A stretch of 64,000 bases of DNA from Adiantum capillus-veneris (GCA_014529385.2 CM043943.1:150629092-150693091), one strand, 5' to 3'; counted from the first letter of the stretch, positions 1 through 10,974 are shown. The notes: generated by a model from the sequence alone, not told the origin. Made by a program: numbers and translations.

Positions 1-579
1 AACATGTAGAGATCAAAATTATGCAATCCACGTAAAATTTGCAACAAAAGTAAATAATTTACAACTGGGAAATATTTCCAAATTTTGCAGTTTTGACATC
101 ATAGGTCTGAAACATGTGGTATTTAGATACTCTGAGTGAAGTGTGGGCTCATTTGAGTGCACTGGGTGAAAATGGTGCCAGATTTTAGTCTTCAAACTCT
201 GAAACAGTAGATATAAAGGGATTTTGAGTTTTTGAGATCCAAATTTGATCAAACTCGATCGGTGGTCTTGGAACATCATGTACTTTGGTCCCATAAGGTC
301 AAAGTTGAAATTGGACTTATTTTGGTCAAAAAGTAAATAATCATGATTATTTACTTTTTGGTCAAAAAGTAAATAATCATGATTATTAATTTTTTCAACA
401 AATTAAACATTTTTTTGTAGCAAGCTGGTTCTAGACATGATATAGAGTTTGTGTGTGTGATATGGGGTGATTTGGATCACAAAAGTTGGACTAAAGAGCC
501 TTTAGTGTGTTTGTTTTACAAAATCATAGGTTTTCTTGATCTTTTTGGCTCATACTTGACATGTGGCATGTAATAGATG

Positions 580-808
580 TGTTGGAATTAGGGTTGCAGA
601 GAAACGCACACAGCTTGGAGAAGACAAAGGAAGCTCAAGGCACACAATAGAGAGTGTATTACTTAGTGTGCAATGGAAAAAAATAGATAGCCCTAGAGTG
701 ATGGGTGTATATCCAATGCACGAGAGAAAAAACCTCCTAAAGAGGGAAAAAATGCCCCAGTGGTCCTAGTGTGTTCACACACATCACTACCACATGTATA
801 TGGTAACA
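580..808 (-). repeat. LTR (3' LTR in element sense) of the mini-copia
   Basis: This 229-bp LTR has TG and CA termini. It matches 2,130-2,356 with scattered substitutions and small indels, including a short indel near its 'gccccagtggtcctag' stretch. Confidence 0.9.
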
Positions 809-883
809 AATCATCCCTGGAGTGATCCGATGAACGAGAGCTGCCACATGAGTAAAGGGAAGTGCCATGCCCTGAGGACATGA

Positions 884-1051
884 TCAGTCCAAAAAGGGGA
901 GTAAGCCCAAAGCTTTGTGGAAAACTTCGAGCTTCTCACAAGACAATGCCTTTGTGAAAAGATCTGCAAGGTTGTCCTGTGTTGGCACATAAGCCAAGTT
1001 GATCTCTCCTGCTAAGAGCCTCTCCTTGACATAGTGGTAATGCAATTGCTG
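884..1051 (-). pseudogene. Copia RNase H C-terminal tail fused behind gag by deletion
   Basis: The minus-strand frame contains HYHYVKERL, then GEINLAYVPTQDNLADLFTK and a stop at 884-886. This is the standard end of a copia polyprotein (the GEI..AYV..QDN.ADLFTK block). It directly follows the gag frame but in a different frame, so the junction at about 1,051 marks a large internal deletion covering protease, integrase and RT. Confidence 0.85.
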
Positions 1052-1842
1052 CCAGCAGAAGCATTAGGAACAGAAGTTTTTCCACTCACAACAGAACCAT
1101 AAGAAGTGGTTGCATTATTGTTACCACCCTTTCTTTGAGAAGCAATGAAAGCTTGTTCAACTGCACGTTGTCTAGTCCTGTTCTTTCTTGAAAGTGACTC
1201 TTGCAGCAGCAATGTGCATAATGCATCAAACTTGACAACTGTAGGATTTCCTTGGGTCATAAGTCTCCAAGTACTAGCAAAAGTCTAGTAAGAATCTGGT
1301 AAGGCATCAAGAGCAGTCTGAACAAGGGAATTGTCTGAAATTATTTCACCTGCAGAAATAAGTTGCTCATTAATATCCTTGACACCAGCAAGGAAAGTGT
1401 CCATATCATCTTCCTTATGCATAATCTTCGACTCTAGCTCTTTACGCAGCAAAGCGATTTTAGCCTTATTGCGACTTGCATAGAGACCAGCCAAAATATC
1501 CCAAACCTGCAAAATTTGTTGAACAAATGTGAGGAACAATGGTCGCTTCATAGACAACACAATTAATGCATGAGCATGTGCATCCTTTACATCCCAATGA
1601 GATTGTTCTGCCGTAGGCAAAACAACTCTAATAGTAGCAATCCTTGCAGCAAGACCTGCCACATCATCAACATTGCATACATCCTCAGAACTAGGACGTA
1701 TATCCATGTCTTGCACAATATTCTAGACACCCTTTGAAAAAAGAACATGTTGCATCATATAAGCCCACATAGGGTAATTATCCCTATCCAACCTGTCCTC
1801 AGCAGCAAACATCTTGAACACATTTGTGTTGTTGTCAGCCAT
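1052..1842 (-). pseudogene. Copia gag (UBN2-type), two in-frame stops
   Basis: Reading starts at an ATG at 1,842 (MADNNTNVFKMFAAEDRLD). It continues in one frame through stops at 1,723-1,725 and 1,285-1,287 to the deletion junction. The sequence has the copia gag layout: an N-terminal segment with NYPMWAYMMQHVL, then LQVWDILAGLYASRNKAKIALLRKEL..., the motif MHKEDDMDTFLAGVKDIN and DNSLVQTALDALPDSY. No CCHC knuckle is left, because it lay beyond the deletion junction. The protein would form the retrotransposon particle shell; this copy cannot make it whole. Confidence 0.85.
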
Positions 1843-2115
1843 GGTAAATGTTGCACCTGATGTGAAAACTGCCCGAAAAGAGGAGAAATGAAGCGGGAAC
1901 AACACGTGCTATAAAGCACAAACCGTAGAAGATTATAAGGCACCTGTTATGCAAAAAACGGCACTGATAGAAATTTTGCACAAAATGACGAAAGTGCTTT
2001 TGCAGTACTGCCTGTAGTGGAAATGGAGGCTGAAATGATCCTTAATCAAAAACCGAAGAAAATGAGCAGGCGTGTGCTGGAGCTGTTGGTGACTAAGCTC
2101 GGGAGGACGCAACCT

Positions 2116-2127
2116 GCTCTAATACTA
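2116..2127 (-). promoter_or_regulatory. Primer-binding site of the mini-copia
   Basis: Read on minus, the DNA just inside the 5' LTR is TAGTATTAGAGC. This differs at two positions from the plant copia primer site TGGTATCAGAGC, which pairs with initiator methionine tRNA. Confidence 0.7.
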
Positions 2128-2129
2128 AT

Positions 2130-2356
2130 TGTTGGAATTAGGGTTGCAAAGAAACTCACACAACTTGGAGAAGACAAAGGAAGCTCAAGGCACACAATAG
2201 AGAGTTTATTACTTAGTGTGCAATGGAAAAAAAATAGATAGCCCTAGAGTGATGGGCGTATATCCAATGCATGGGGGGGAAAACCTCCTAAAGAGGAAAA
2301 AAATGCCCCGATCCTAGTGTGTTCACACACATCACTACCACATGTATATGGTAACA
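2130..2356 (-). repeat. LTR (5' LTR in element sense) of the mini-copia
   Basis: This 227-bp LTR is the partner of 580-808 and is followed by the target duplication AGATG at 2,357-2,361. Confidence 0.9.
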
Positions 2357-2480
2357 AGATGTGTACAAGTGATAGGTGAGGTGATAGGATAATTTTCAAG
2401 CCAAATGTGCACAAAAGTAAATAATCGCAATTATTTACAACAGTCACTTTTTTGCATGAAATGATAATTTGATGACCTAA

Positions 2481-4598
2481 ACATCTTTAATACATCTAAA
2501 ACAAGTCCTAAAATGAATTTGGTAAAGTTTGGTCTTGTCGGCATCACTTCGTGCTCTTGTTGACTCTAAAATCACCAACTTTTGTGACTACTTGGCATGT
2601 AGAGTTGGTTGGTCACTTTTGAAGCCATGGACTTGTCCGCTACATAGTCTTGATGCTGCTCATTTAGTTTGGGCTCATTCGGAATCAATTTGACTTCATA
2701 TGTCAAATTTGACACTTTATAGCCTTCGAGTTGTTTCCTACTATTTGAGAGCTTGCGTTGACCATTTCCTTCAAACTATCTAGGTACACTGTGTATAGAT
2801 CTTGTCTATATGCTGCTTGTGGAGTCAAAATCCAATTCTTGCATATGGCAAAAACCTAGATTATTTACTTGGGACCCCCTTGACCCCTGCCAAATGGTCA
2901 TCTAATGATATGGAGATGTTCTACTATCTAGGGGCATGCTACATTTCAAGTCTCGTCAAATTGGGTTGAGCTGACCGGCCGCTATGCTCAATTTTGTGTC
3001 GTAGGAGTTTGTGCGTAGCTAGGATTCTAGGGTTTTTTCCTGAGCCTAAACCTGCTACCCGACTGTATAGAAACATTCTTTGATAAGTTTAGAACTTGCC
3101 TCTCATGTCTCGTGTGAGATAGTGCTGAAAATGGGCGACTGTGGACTCCAAAAATCTCGCGCGAAGAAGGTAGAAAGCTCTCTCCTCCAAGAGTGACTAG
3201 TGGAAATGAGGTGATTTTGGGCTACCTCGGATATCTATACTCGGACTTCCCAAACTACGTTTTCCTAGATTCCCCTTTTAGTCCTACTAGGCCGTGAAAT
3301 CTACGTTAGACTCAAAAATTTCTTCAATCGGATTCCGTTAGCTCATTCTGCAAGAATTTGCAAAAGTAAGCCTTGGCAACCTAATTTAGACTTCCCGCTT
3401 TTATTTGTCGTTTAAATTGAAACTTTTTGTGCATGTTTGCCTTGTTCTTCTGATCATTAGCGTATCTTCAATTTCTCCATCTTAGCTCATTTGCTATTTA
3501 TTATTAATTTTTAAACTATTTATTGAAAAATCAAAGAAAATAATAAAATGCACTAAAAAGCAAAGTGAAAAATCAATAATCAACAAAATCCATTGAGAAA
3601 CACTTTTTTATTACATTTTGGTGGATTTCTCTATTTTTAGGCTCCAATATCAAGAAAAATGACAAAAATAAGCAAAAAAGGATATTTTTGATGTATTTTT
3701 TGATAGTATATACACTATTTACACTCATCGTGGAGACGTTATCAGTTAAAATTCCCCTGTTGATGATTTTTCAAGGGTATTGTTAGGTAATTTTGCAAAA
3801 AATCACACTTTAACTTCAAACTTTTTCCTCCCTCTTCAAACAGTGCCCTTAATTACTGAAGTTCCCTTCCACCCCTCCTAGATGGAGTACTCCAAGACTG
3901 TGTGCATGGGTTGAACAATTGTGTCTATGCATAGCCATGGTTGGCTCTACCGTGCTTTGAAGGTGAATGCAATTCAAACCAGTATGATGTACAAGAGTTG
4001 GGTCTTGAGTAATTAACTCAAGGGTTTCTGTGGTCAAGGTTTCCTGTTCATGTTTTCCCAAAGAGAAAATCTTGTAGTTTGTGTGCTCTTTGTCTTCTCG
4101 TACCATTTGGATGCTTTGGCACATTGATTTCCTGAGCTGTAGGTATCAATGATGACGGTTATTGAGCTTTAACTCTCCACTGGTATCTTGGTTTTCTGTT
4201 GATAAACTGTTGTGGTTGAGTGTTTGTAGACTTAACTTTCCACTGCTTTGTCAGCTTTACAGTTTGTGGAGAAGATAAATACTCCTTTTTCGTTCAAACC
4301 CATCTTGTTAGGTTCCTTCTTGAAAATGTTTTTCTTTGAGTTGTTAGATTTGGAACTTTCTTTGGTATGGTAGATGAGTTCTTAGGCACCCTCAAATTTG
4401 AGACGGCTTGTCCTTGAGTTGCGGTTTTGATACCCAAATTTACCTGAATCCTTGCATGCTACTTGTAGCATTTTCTTGTCTAGAGGATAAAGAAGATTTC
4501 TTACTCCCTTGTTTCGTTTGTGGGTAACCTCTTTTCCATTCCTCTTTTCTTGGTGCAATTGGAACGATGAGTTGTTCTCCTTTACATGATAGCTTGAG
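2481..4598. other. Non-coding interval, no gene recognised
   Basis: No frame on either strand resembles a known protein. The DNA is AT-rich, with a poly-A/T-rich stretch at about 3,460-3,720. On minus, 4,140-4,420 can be read as a Lys/Gln-rich peptide that may be a decayed continuation of the protease-bearing frame next door. I saw no LTR copy here that would match the LTR beginning at 19,750. Confidence 0.5.
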
Positions 4599-4665
4599 TT
4601 AATTGGTGTCCCAATCTGGTGCTACCTTGTACATCCGCATCCATGAGATTCTTAAAATCATTGTC

Positions 4666-5018
4666 TCATTCATATGTTGATCTGGTATGCACATAAATTG
4701 ATGAGGGCTTGAACATGGCTGATATTCTTGATGTGCTAACGACTGATTTTTTTGCTTTCTTGTACATGGAATAACGGACAGCATTCATTTCAGCTCCTAT
4801 ATCTACGAGTGCATTTGTGCTATGATTTTTCAATTGTACTTTGATACGAAGGTCCATTCCATCCAACCGTTCATCATCCATTCACACTGCATCTTTCTGT
4901 AATTCCCATAGTATTTCATCTGGTTCCAAAGTGTTGATGGGAATAGGAGTTTTTTTATTTTTGAAAGCAGATTTCCTCTTGAGTACTCTAAGTCCAGCTT
5001 CCTCTTGGGCTTCATCAA
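4666..5018 (-). pseudogene. Retropepsin-like protease fragment lying downstream of integrase
   Basis: The minus strand encodes LRIKVQLKNHSTNALVDIGAEMNAV. This fits a retroviral-type aspartic protease in which the usual D-T/S-G-A active site reads DIGA. A segment upstream in the same sense (about 5,018-4,890) ends in an in-frame stop just before this frame begins. In Ty3/gypsy elements protease normally precedes RT; here it follows integrase in the same orientation. Either element A is rearranged, or a piece of a second copy abuts its 3' side. Confidence 0.55.
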
Positions 5019-5033
5019 TAACCTGCTTTCATT

Positions 5034-6555
5034 TCATCTTCTTTGCTTTGCTGCATGCATCTTCTCTAGAAAATCATTGGTTAATGGAAAATGGTATTTC
5101 TTTAAGCAACATCCACTAATCCAGTTAGCCATTGGTTTACCATCTAGAGTGGACAATTTAACTGCTTCACTTGGGGATACAACTTCGATGATAAATGGTC
5201 CGTTTACCTTTTTCTTGAACTTGGGAATGTGTTGCTTAAGGGAATAGACTAAATCTAGGTCCCCTTTTTTTAAGATTTTTGTGACTACGTGTGAATCAAA
5301 AAAATGTTTTTTTTTGTGCATAGATGTGAGTTACAACTGTTAGCCTCCTTTGCTCATCAATATTTTCTAAATCTTCAAGTCTCTCTAAAAATTCATGTCT
5401 GGTCCACTCAAGATCATTAGCTACCCTTAGCATCAGCAATAGAAACTCTATCGGTAGTATGGCATCAAGACCATAAACAAGGTTGAAGGGTGTATTATTT
5501 AAAGTTGTCTTGAATGAAACTCTATAAGCCCATAGAGTGGCATTTAGATTCATTTACCAATCAACTCGTCCTAAACTAACCACTTTAGTCAATACCAAGC
5601 TAAGAATTTTATTGGTATGCTCAACTTGTCCATTTTCTTGTGGATGATATGGAGCAGATTTGTTATGGATGACCATAAATTCATTTAGCACATACTCAAT
5701 TACCTTGTTGAGAAAATGAGTTCCCCTATCACTAACAATTTCTATTGAAAGTTCATATCTTGTGAATACATTTTCATACAAGAATGCGGTTACGGTTGTG
5801 GCATCATTCTTCCTGGTTGCCTTAGCCTCCACCCACTTTGTCAAATAGTCCATAGCTAAAATGATATATTGAGTTTGAGTTCTATAAGCAGGTGGTTGTA
5901 TTGGCCCAACAAAATCTATACACCATTTTGCAAAAGCTCTAGCCCCCATCATTGGTCTTAAAGACATGTTATCTACCCTGGTTGGCATTTTTGCTCGTTG
6001 ACATGCATCACACCTTCTAACATATTCTTTGGAATCTGCAAAAAGTGTTGGCCACCATATGCTTTCCATTAAAATTTATCTAGCAGTGGTTTCACTAGAA
6101 AAGTGACCTCCAACTAATCCAGCATGTGCTTGTTCTAGAATGGGTATATATTTGTCTTCATTTGCATAAAGACACAAATGTTGATCCTTTCCTCTTTGAT
6201 ACAATTGGTTTCCAATAAGAGCATAGTCTCTTGCTTCTATTTCAATTTCTCTTTGGAGGCATTTACTCATCTCCTCCAAAAATGTAATGCTTGATAAGTA
6301 AGTAGATAGATAGTTACTCCACTTAGGAACAAGTGAAACTTGAAATAATGTCACATGAGGTATGGGTTCTTGTTTCTGACATTGAAGACAGGTTTTTACA
6401 AATGACTGAACATCACTTCTCATGGTTGGCCAAAATACTCCAAGTCTCAAGATCTGTTGCATACTTTGGTCTTCTACAAAGTGAAGTCCCACTATGGTAT
6501 TGTGTGTTTGACTTAGGTATTGGGTTTTCTCCTCAGGATTAATACACAAAAGCAA
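5034..6555 (-). pseudogene. Ty3/gypsy integrase of element A (minus), broken
   Basis: Three consecutive minus-strand frames make one integrase. First comes an HHCC zinc region (HAGLVGGHFSSETTAR, then CDACQRAK). Next is the catalytic core with CIDFVGPIQPP, IVSDRGTHF and QENGQVEHTNK supplying the D,D,E positions. The C-terminal part carries LWAYRVSFKTTLNNTPFNLVYG and ends near KKVNGPFIIEVVSPSEAVKLS. Breaks lie at about 6,070, 5,554 and 5,300, the last in an A/T run. No chromodomain is visible. It would insert element cDNA into the genome if intact. Confidence 0.85.
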
Positions 6556-7230
6556 TATTCCATCTCAATTCCTTTTGTATATGCCTTCCAGCTAGTAATT
6601 TATACATAGCCAATTGCCCAACTAATCCAGTTGTAATAGGAACTGGTATTTGAAAATTCACTTGAGCTATGGTCATCAATGAAACCATATCTTCTGACCA
6701 ATGGTGTATCATCTCTACATAGAATAGATATGCATATGGTAGATCATTGTCTACCATCTTTGGTGGTTCTCTTGAAATAATCCTTGATAAATGATCTCCT
6801 CTTTGGTGTGTGGTGCCCTTTTTTACAACTACAGCAAAATCAAATTCCAAAAGAATGATGAACCATCTCACTATTCTTCTTGTGTTGCTTGTTGACCAAA
6901 TACAATAAAGCTTGGTGGTCCATAAAGAGCACAAATTTTTTGGCTAATAGGTAATGTCTATACTTTTTTACGGCATAGATCATTCCTAATCCTTCTCCTT
7001 TGGTGGTTGTGTAGTTTTTCTCTGCCACATTCAACTGTCTACTAGCATAGGAAATAGGAAAATCAATGTTTCTGTCTCCTGGTTGAGCTAATATACATCC
7101 AATGGCAAAATTGGAAACATCAACATGTATATGGAATGTCTTATCCCAGTCTGGTGACTTCAATATTGGTGCTGAAGTGAGAGCTTGGTTAAGTCTGCCT
7201 TTAGTATTGAAGTATCCACTTCCTTGCAAG
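6539..7230 (-). pseudogene. Ty3/gypsy RNase H of element A, cut at its 5' side
   Basis: The frame contains LTSAPILKSPDWDKTFHIHV, ISYASRQLNVAEKNY, then KYRHYLLAKKFVLFMDHQAL, all standard for gypsy RNase H. A frameshift lies near 6,860, where the two overlapping frames meet around VVKKGTTHQRGDHLSR. The similarity to gypsy stops at about 7,215-7,235, before any RT sequence. The bases beyond it belong to plus-strand exons of another gene. Confidence 0.85.
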
Positions 7231-9011
7231 AACTTCTTGTTGAGGTAAGAAAATCTCATGACAATGTATCAGCCGAGTGTCAGAAGGCTAAGGATTCAGT
7301 GGTCAAATCTGTTGCTGATGTGCACCGTTGCGAGGGTGCCCTTGACACCATCCGAATGCACTTCCCTGATGATGCCAATGTACCAACAGGCCTGCTTGAC
7401 AGCCTCCAAGAAAAATTTGACCAAGCAAAAGCCACCCTACAGCAGGCACAGGTATGCTTTTAACTCCATCTGATTGTAATATAATACATGTAAAGTACCA
7501 TACGATATGGTTTTTCATACCGGTAGGATTATATCATATTCGGTAAGGGTAGATGACAATACCGGTAGGATGTTATCATACCAGTAGGATTATACCCTAC
7601 CGGTATGATTACATCCTACCAGTATGATTATATCCTACCGGTAGGATGTTATCTTACCGGTAGGATTTAGGAGATAATCCCACCAGTATGATAACATCCT
7701 ACTGGTATGGTTACATCCGACCGGTATGGTTAGATCCAACCGGTATGATAAAATCCAACCGGTTTGATGTTATGCTTCCGGTATATTGTTATCCTACTAG
7801 TATGATGTTACCGGATGTTATCCTACCGGTATGATGTTATACTATCCAATATAATAACATTATACCGGTGGGATAGCATCATACCAGTAGGATGTAATCA
7901 TACCGGTATGATAACATCATTATACCAATTTTCAAGCATTCATACCGATTTCATACCTGTTTGACATTGTCTAATAACAGAGGTCTCTTGCCTATAGGAA
8001 GAATTATCCAAATGCTTGGACCGTGAGGAAACCTTTGGTCTCTATGTCACATTTGTGACAGGCATGATTAGTCAACCAATGCTACCTGAAACCATAGTCT
8101 TGCCTGCACGAGTAACAACTCCTGGACATAGTGTTGTTCTCATTGATGTGTGCAATGCTTGTGGTGTAAAAATTCATGATCACAATCGCTCAAGCCATGT
8201 TGTTCTATTGCCTTGTTCACATGTATACCATGCATTCTGCTATGCTCACTTGGCTGAGAAAGGAAAGTGCATGCTTAAGGATTGCCTCGGAGTTATTTCT
8301 GCAGAAGACCAATCCCTTCTAAAGAAGAAGCCAGTTGAACCATGCCCAAAAACAGGTGAGAAAATTGTTTCAATGGGTAATCAGGTGGTTGATTTTTGTC
8401 TTCTCTGATGTTTTTTCAGAGTCAAGCTGCTTCAGAACTACTGTCGGTAAAGACACAGGGAACGATGCAGTGACGCCTGCATACAAGACACCTGTGGAGG
8501 TATTGCTTGATGAAAATGTCCCTGGTAATGCTGAGAAACCTGTTTCGGAAACAACAAAAGAAGAACAAAACTTTGAGGTAAAGGAGCAGAGTACGACTGG
8601 TGCTGAAGAGAAAACCCAGAATGAGGAAGACGATGTGTTGCTAGACAGCGTGTGGGTGACGAGATCAAAGACCCCGAGAAAACGAGGCCAACGTGGCAAG
8701 AGTAAGTTTTTTCATTGATTATGGCTCTAATAAGTGATCTCTTGCTGCACAGCTTTCTAAAGCTGATGGTCGTGTAGATGTCAGGCTGGAGGGAAGTCCC
8801 GAGGAGACCCTTGCTCAGCATATAAGAAAGGAAAAAAGAAAAAAAAATCGAGAAGACTGGAGATGAGAATCCTGAAATGGAGCAAAAAAGCAAGGAAGAG
8901 GAAGAGACCCAGGGGCAGCCAGAAGAGGAGATGGACATAGAAGACACTAAGGAGATGCAGAATACCGGCACAAGTTCTGACCCTAAACCCAGAGCCTGCA
9001 AAAGAGTATAG
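7231..9011 (+). CDS. Spliced RING-type zinc finger gene, 5' end missing
   Basis: I propose exons <7,231-7,451, 7,998-8,355, 8,420-8,701 and 8,827-9,011, with GT-AG borders and agreeing phases (0, 1, 1). The last three exons add to 825 nt ending in TAG. Exon 1 is a helix-forming segment (EVRKSHDNVSAECQKAKDSV). Exon 2 holds a Cys/His cluster: CNACGVKIHDHN, then LPCSHVYHAFCYAHLAEKGK and CMLKDC, spaced like a RING-H2 finger and suggesting a ubiquitin-ligase-like or protein-binding role. Exons 3-4 are acidic and then Lys-rich (KKRKKEKK), which could be a nuclear signal. The intron 7,452-7,997 is full of ACCGGTATGAT repeats. Gypsy sequence replaces the 5' part, so this copy is truncated or captured. 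Confidence 0.65.
7498..7975. repeat. Short-period ACCGGTATGAT array inside an intron
   Basis: The tract is built from degenerate 16-18 bp words such as TACCGGTAGGATNNTATC and ATCATACCGGTATGAT, alternating in both orientations. The core word is a perfect 16-bp palindrome. Related words recur at 10.25-10.97 kb and in the 174-bp units at 13.3-14.5 kb. Confidence 0.85.
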
Positions 9012-9200
9012 TTTTCCCCCCATGTTTCTTTTTATGTAACCACTTCTGAAATTAATATAACTTTCTTTCCCATTCAACGTCTCTTTCATCTTGTGCCTAA
9101 TTTTTGAACATTGTGTGTTTTTATTGTATGATTTCAATCTATAGATATGTCCTAATTGCATATTTAAATTTGAGTCTTGTGTAATTTTGCGTCTGCAGAT

Positions 9201-10058
9201 ATGTTTTCAGTTGAAGAATGCCGCCTTGTAGATAGGTTCAGGGCTGACAAGCAGAATGGCAGGGTTGACATTCGTGCAATATGGAATTGCGTGTTGTCTC
9301 CTGCAGTGCTCGTGTTTCCTCTATGGTATAGACTAATTAAAAGAATCCCACTGATATGGCCAAGGCCACCACCTCCGTTGAGCGTCCAGCCTAGGGTTCT
9401 CATTTTGGACCTTAATGGATTACTGCTGAAGAAATTTGATGGAAAATATGGTGAAGAATTGCCCCACTGGCCAGAAATGCGGTATGTTGTTGAAGGGGAT
9501 ACACAGTTTCGGGTAAGGCCAGATGCAGAAGTGTTTCTGAATTTTTGTTTCAGATGGTTCGAAGTGTGGATATGGAGCTGCTGCAAGTTTGAGAATCTCA
9601 AACGCACGCTAGCGACAGTGTTCCCTGACCACCATAAAAGATTCAATAGAGTGGTAAGTCAGGCGCAATGCACAAGGGCCCCTTTTACATTGGGCACGAC
9701 AGATAAACCGGTGTTCCACAAGAATCTCGAAAATTTTCCTGACCTACCACCTGGCACACTTATCTTTGATGATTCTGGATATAAGCTAATGTTTAATCCA
9801 TTGGGGTCATTTCTTGTTTTTCCCAAGCTAGAAAAGCAGTCTAAAGAAGTGCGCGCCTGTTTTCTGTCAACCACTGTCATAAACTTGCTGGCACACTGGT
9901 TGTACTCTAACGACAGAATTGAGCATACAAAGAGGACTGTAATTTGTGCAGAAGGACAACCTAACGACACCTATGTGAGTCGTTTTTATTGGAAATGGCG
10001 GATTGACTTTTTCAAGAAGAAAGGAACAAATTTTTTATATAAAAAGAAAGCTTCATAA
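9201..10058 (+). CDS. FCP1/NIF-type (HAD) phosphatase-like protein
   Basis: From an ATG at 9,201 the frame gives 285 residues. Residues ~55-75 carry the HAD motif I region as RVLILDLNGLLLKKF, where a catalytic phosphatase would have DxDx(T/V). The second Asp is Asn here, so activity is doubtful. Then come FRVRPDAEVFLNF, FEVWIWSCCKFENLKRTL and GTLIFDDSGYKLMFNPLGS, matching the FCP1-homology fold with the DD pair kept. The end is LLAHWLYSNDRIEHTKRT plus a Lys-rich tail. An AG acceptor (gcgtctgcag) ends at 9,198, so it may be the last exon of a longer gene; but the preceding RING gene ends in TAG at 9,009-9,011 and a direct splice breaks phase. It is uninterrupted. Confidence 0.7.
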   Translation: MFSVEECRLVDRFRADKQNGRVDIRAIWNCVLSPAVLVFPLWYRLIKRIPLIWPRPPPPLSVQPRVLILDLNGLLLKKFDGKYGEELPHWPEMRYVVEGDTQFRVRPDAEVFLNFCFRWFEVWIWSCCKFENLKRTLATVFPDHHKRFNRVVSQAQCTRAPFTLGTTDKPVFHKNLENFPDLPPGTLIFDDSGYKLMFNPLGSFLVFPKLEKQSKEVRACFLSTTVINLLAHWLYSNDRIEHTKRTVICAEGQPNDTYVSRFYWKWRIDFFKKKGTNFLYKKKAS

Positions 10059-10239
10059 AGTCTGTGAAGTGGGCGACTTTTGTCGATGTATTTTTTTGTC
10101 GATGGATGTAAATGGAGAATTACTCAGCCAAAAGGCTCAATCAATGTAACAGAATTCATGTATAATACATTTACAAGCAAGTTGCACGGAAATACGTTGT
10201 ATTCTATATTTGAAGTATATTGCAAATAAAAGGAGACAG

Positions 10240-10292
10240 TGAGAGAGAGTGTCTGATAACGGTATGATACTGGGCATGACTGGTGTGATACT

Positions 10293-10356
<64 letters not shown>

Positions 10357-10462
10357 TCGGATACAAAGAAGTGACATGTATGATACTGGTATGATTCTTT
10401 CAAGTGACTGGTATGATACAGGTATGATACTGAGAAGTGACCGGTATGATATTGAGAAGTGA

Positions 10463-10503
<41 letters not shown>

Positions 10504-10974
10504 CTTATACTGAGAAGTGACTGGTATGATACCGGTATGATACTGTGAAGTGACTAATATGATACATGTATGATACTGAGGAGTGACCGGTATGATACTT
10601 ATCAGTGACAGAGAGAGGGAGAGGGACTGGTATGATACCGATATGATACTGTGGAGTGACCGGTATGATACTGAGACGTTACACACACACACATACACAC
10701 ACACACACAGAAAGACAGAGGAACTTGTATAATACCGGTATCATACCAGTCACTCCTCAGTATCATACCAGTATGATACTGAGAAATGACTGGTATGATG
10801 TTTAGAAATGACAGAGAGAGAGAGAGAGAGGGAATGTATGATATGGGTATGATACTGGGAAATGATTGGTATGATACTGTATCATACCGGTATGATACTA
10901 GGAATTGACTGGTATGATACCGGTATGATACTTAGAAATGACTGGTATGATACAGAAATGATACTGAGAAGTGA

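Larger units (their letters stand above)
580..2356 (-). mobile_element. Internally deleted Ty1/copia element with two LTRs and exact target duplication
   Basis: Two near-identical LTRs that begin TGTTGGAATTAGGG and end GGTAACA flank a 1.3 kb interior. The bases AGATG stand directly before 580 and directly after 2,356, so a 5-bp target site duplication is intact. The coding sense is minus. The interior holds only gag followed by the last ~55 residues of the RNase H region. Protease, integrase and RT are missing, so the copy must have moved in trans or lost its centre after insertion. Confidence 0.9.
1..2480. repeat. Palindrome-centred tandem array 1 (~285 bp period), split by a copia insertion
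   Basis: Diverged repeats are centred on the dyad TAAATAATCATGATTATTTA or close variants. Cores begin near 50, 333 (with a second copy at about 363) and 2,417. Removing the inserted element 580-2,356 and its 5-bp duplication leaves spacings of about 283 and 302 bp. Monomers share phrases such as 'gatccaaa' and 'ggtcaaaaagt' with the array at 18.1-19.2 kb. Because the monomer is itself partly symmetric I could not fix its orientation. It is probably the leader or UTR of another gypsy copy, but no gag frame adjoins it. Confidence 0.7.

Noticed and set aside
8753-8826. Alternative exon 4 starts of the RING gene at 8,753 or 8,763
   Set aside because: These AG acceptors lead to an early stop or need a frameshift in an A run, whereas the acceptor ending at 8,826 keeps phase to the TAG at 9,009-9,011.
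9006-9198. Intron fusing the RING gene to the FCP1-like gene
   Set aside because: GT at 9,006 and AG at 9,198 exist, but joining them puts the FCP1-like frame out of phase, so I keep two genes.
10124-10704. Long minus-strand frames rich in Ser/Leu
   Set aside because: They are translations of (GA/CT)n and GGTATGATAC repeats, open in several frames at once.
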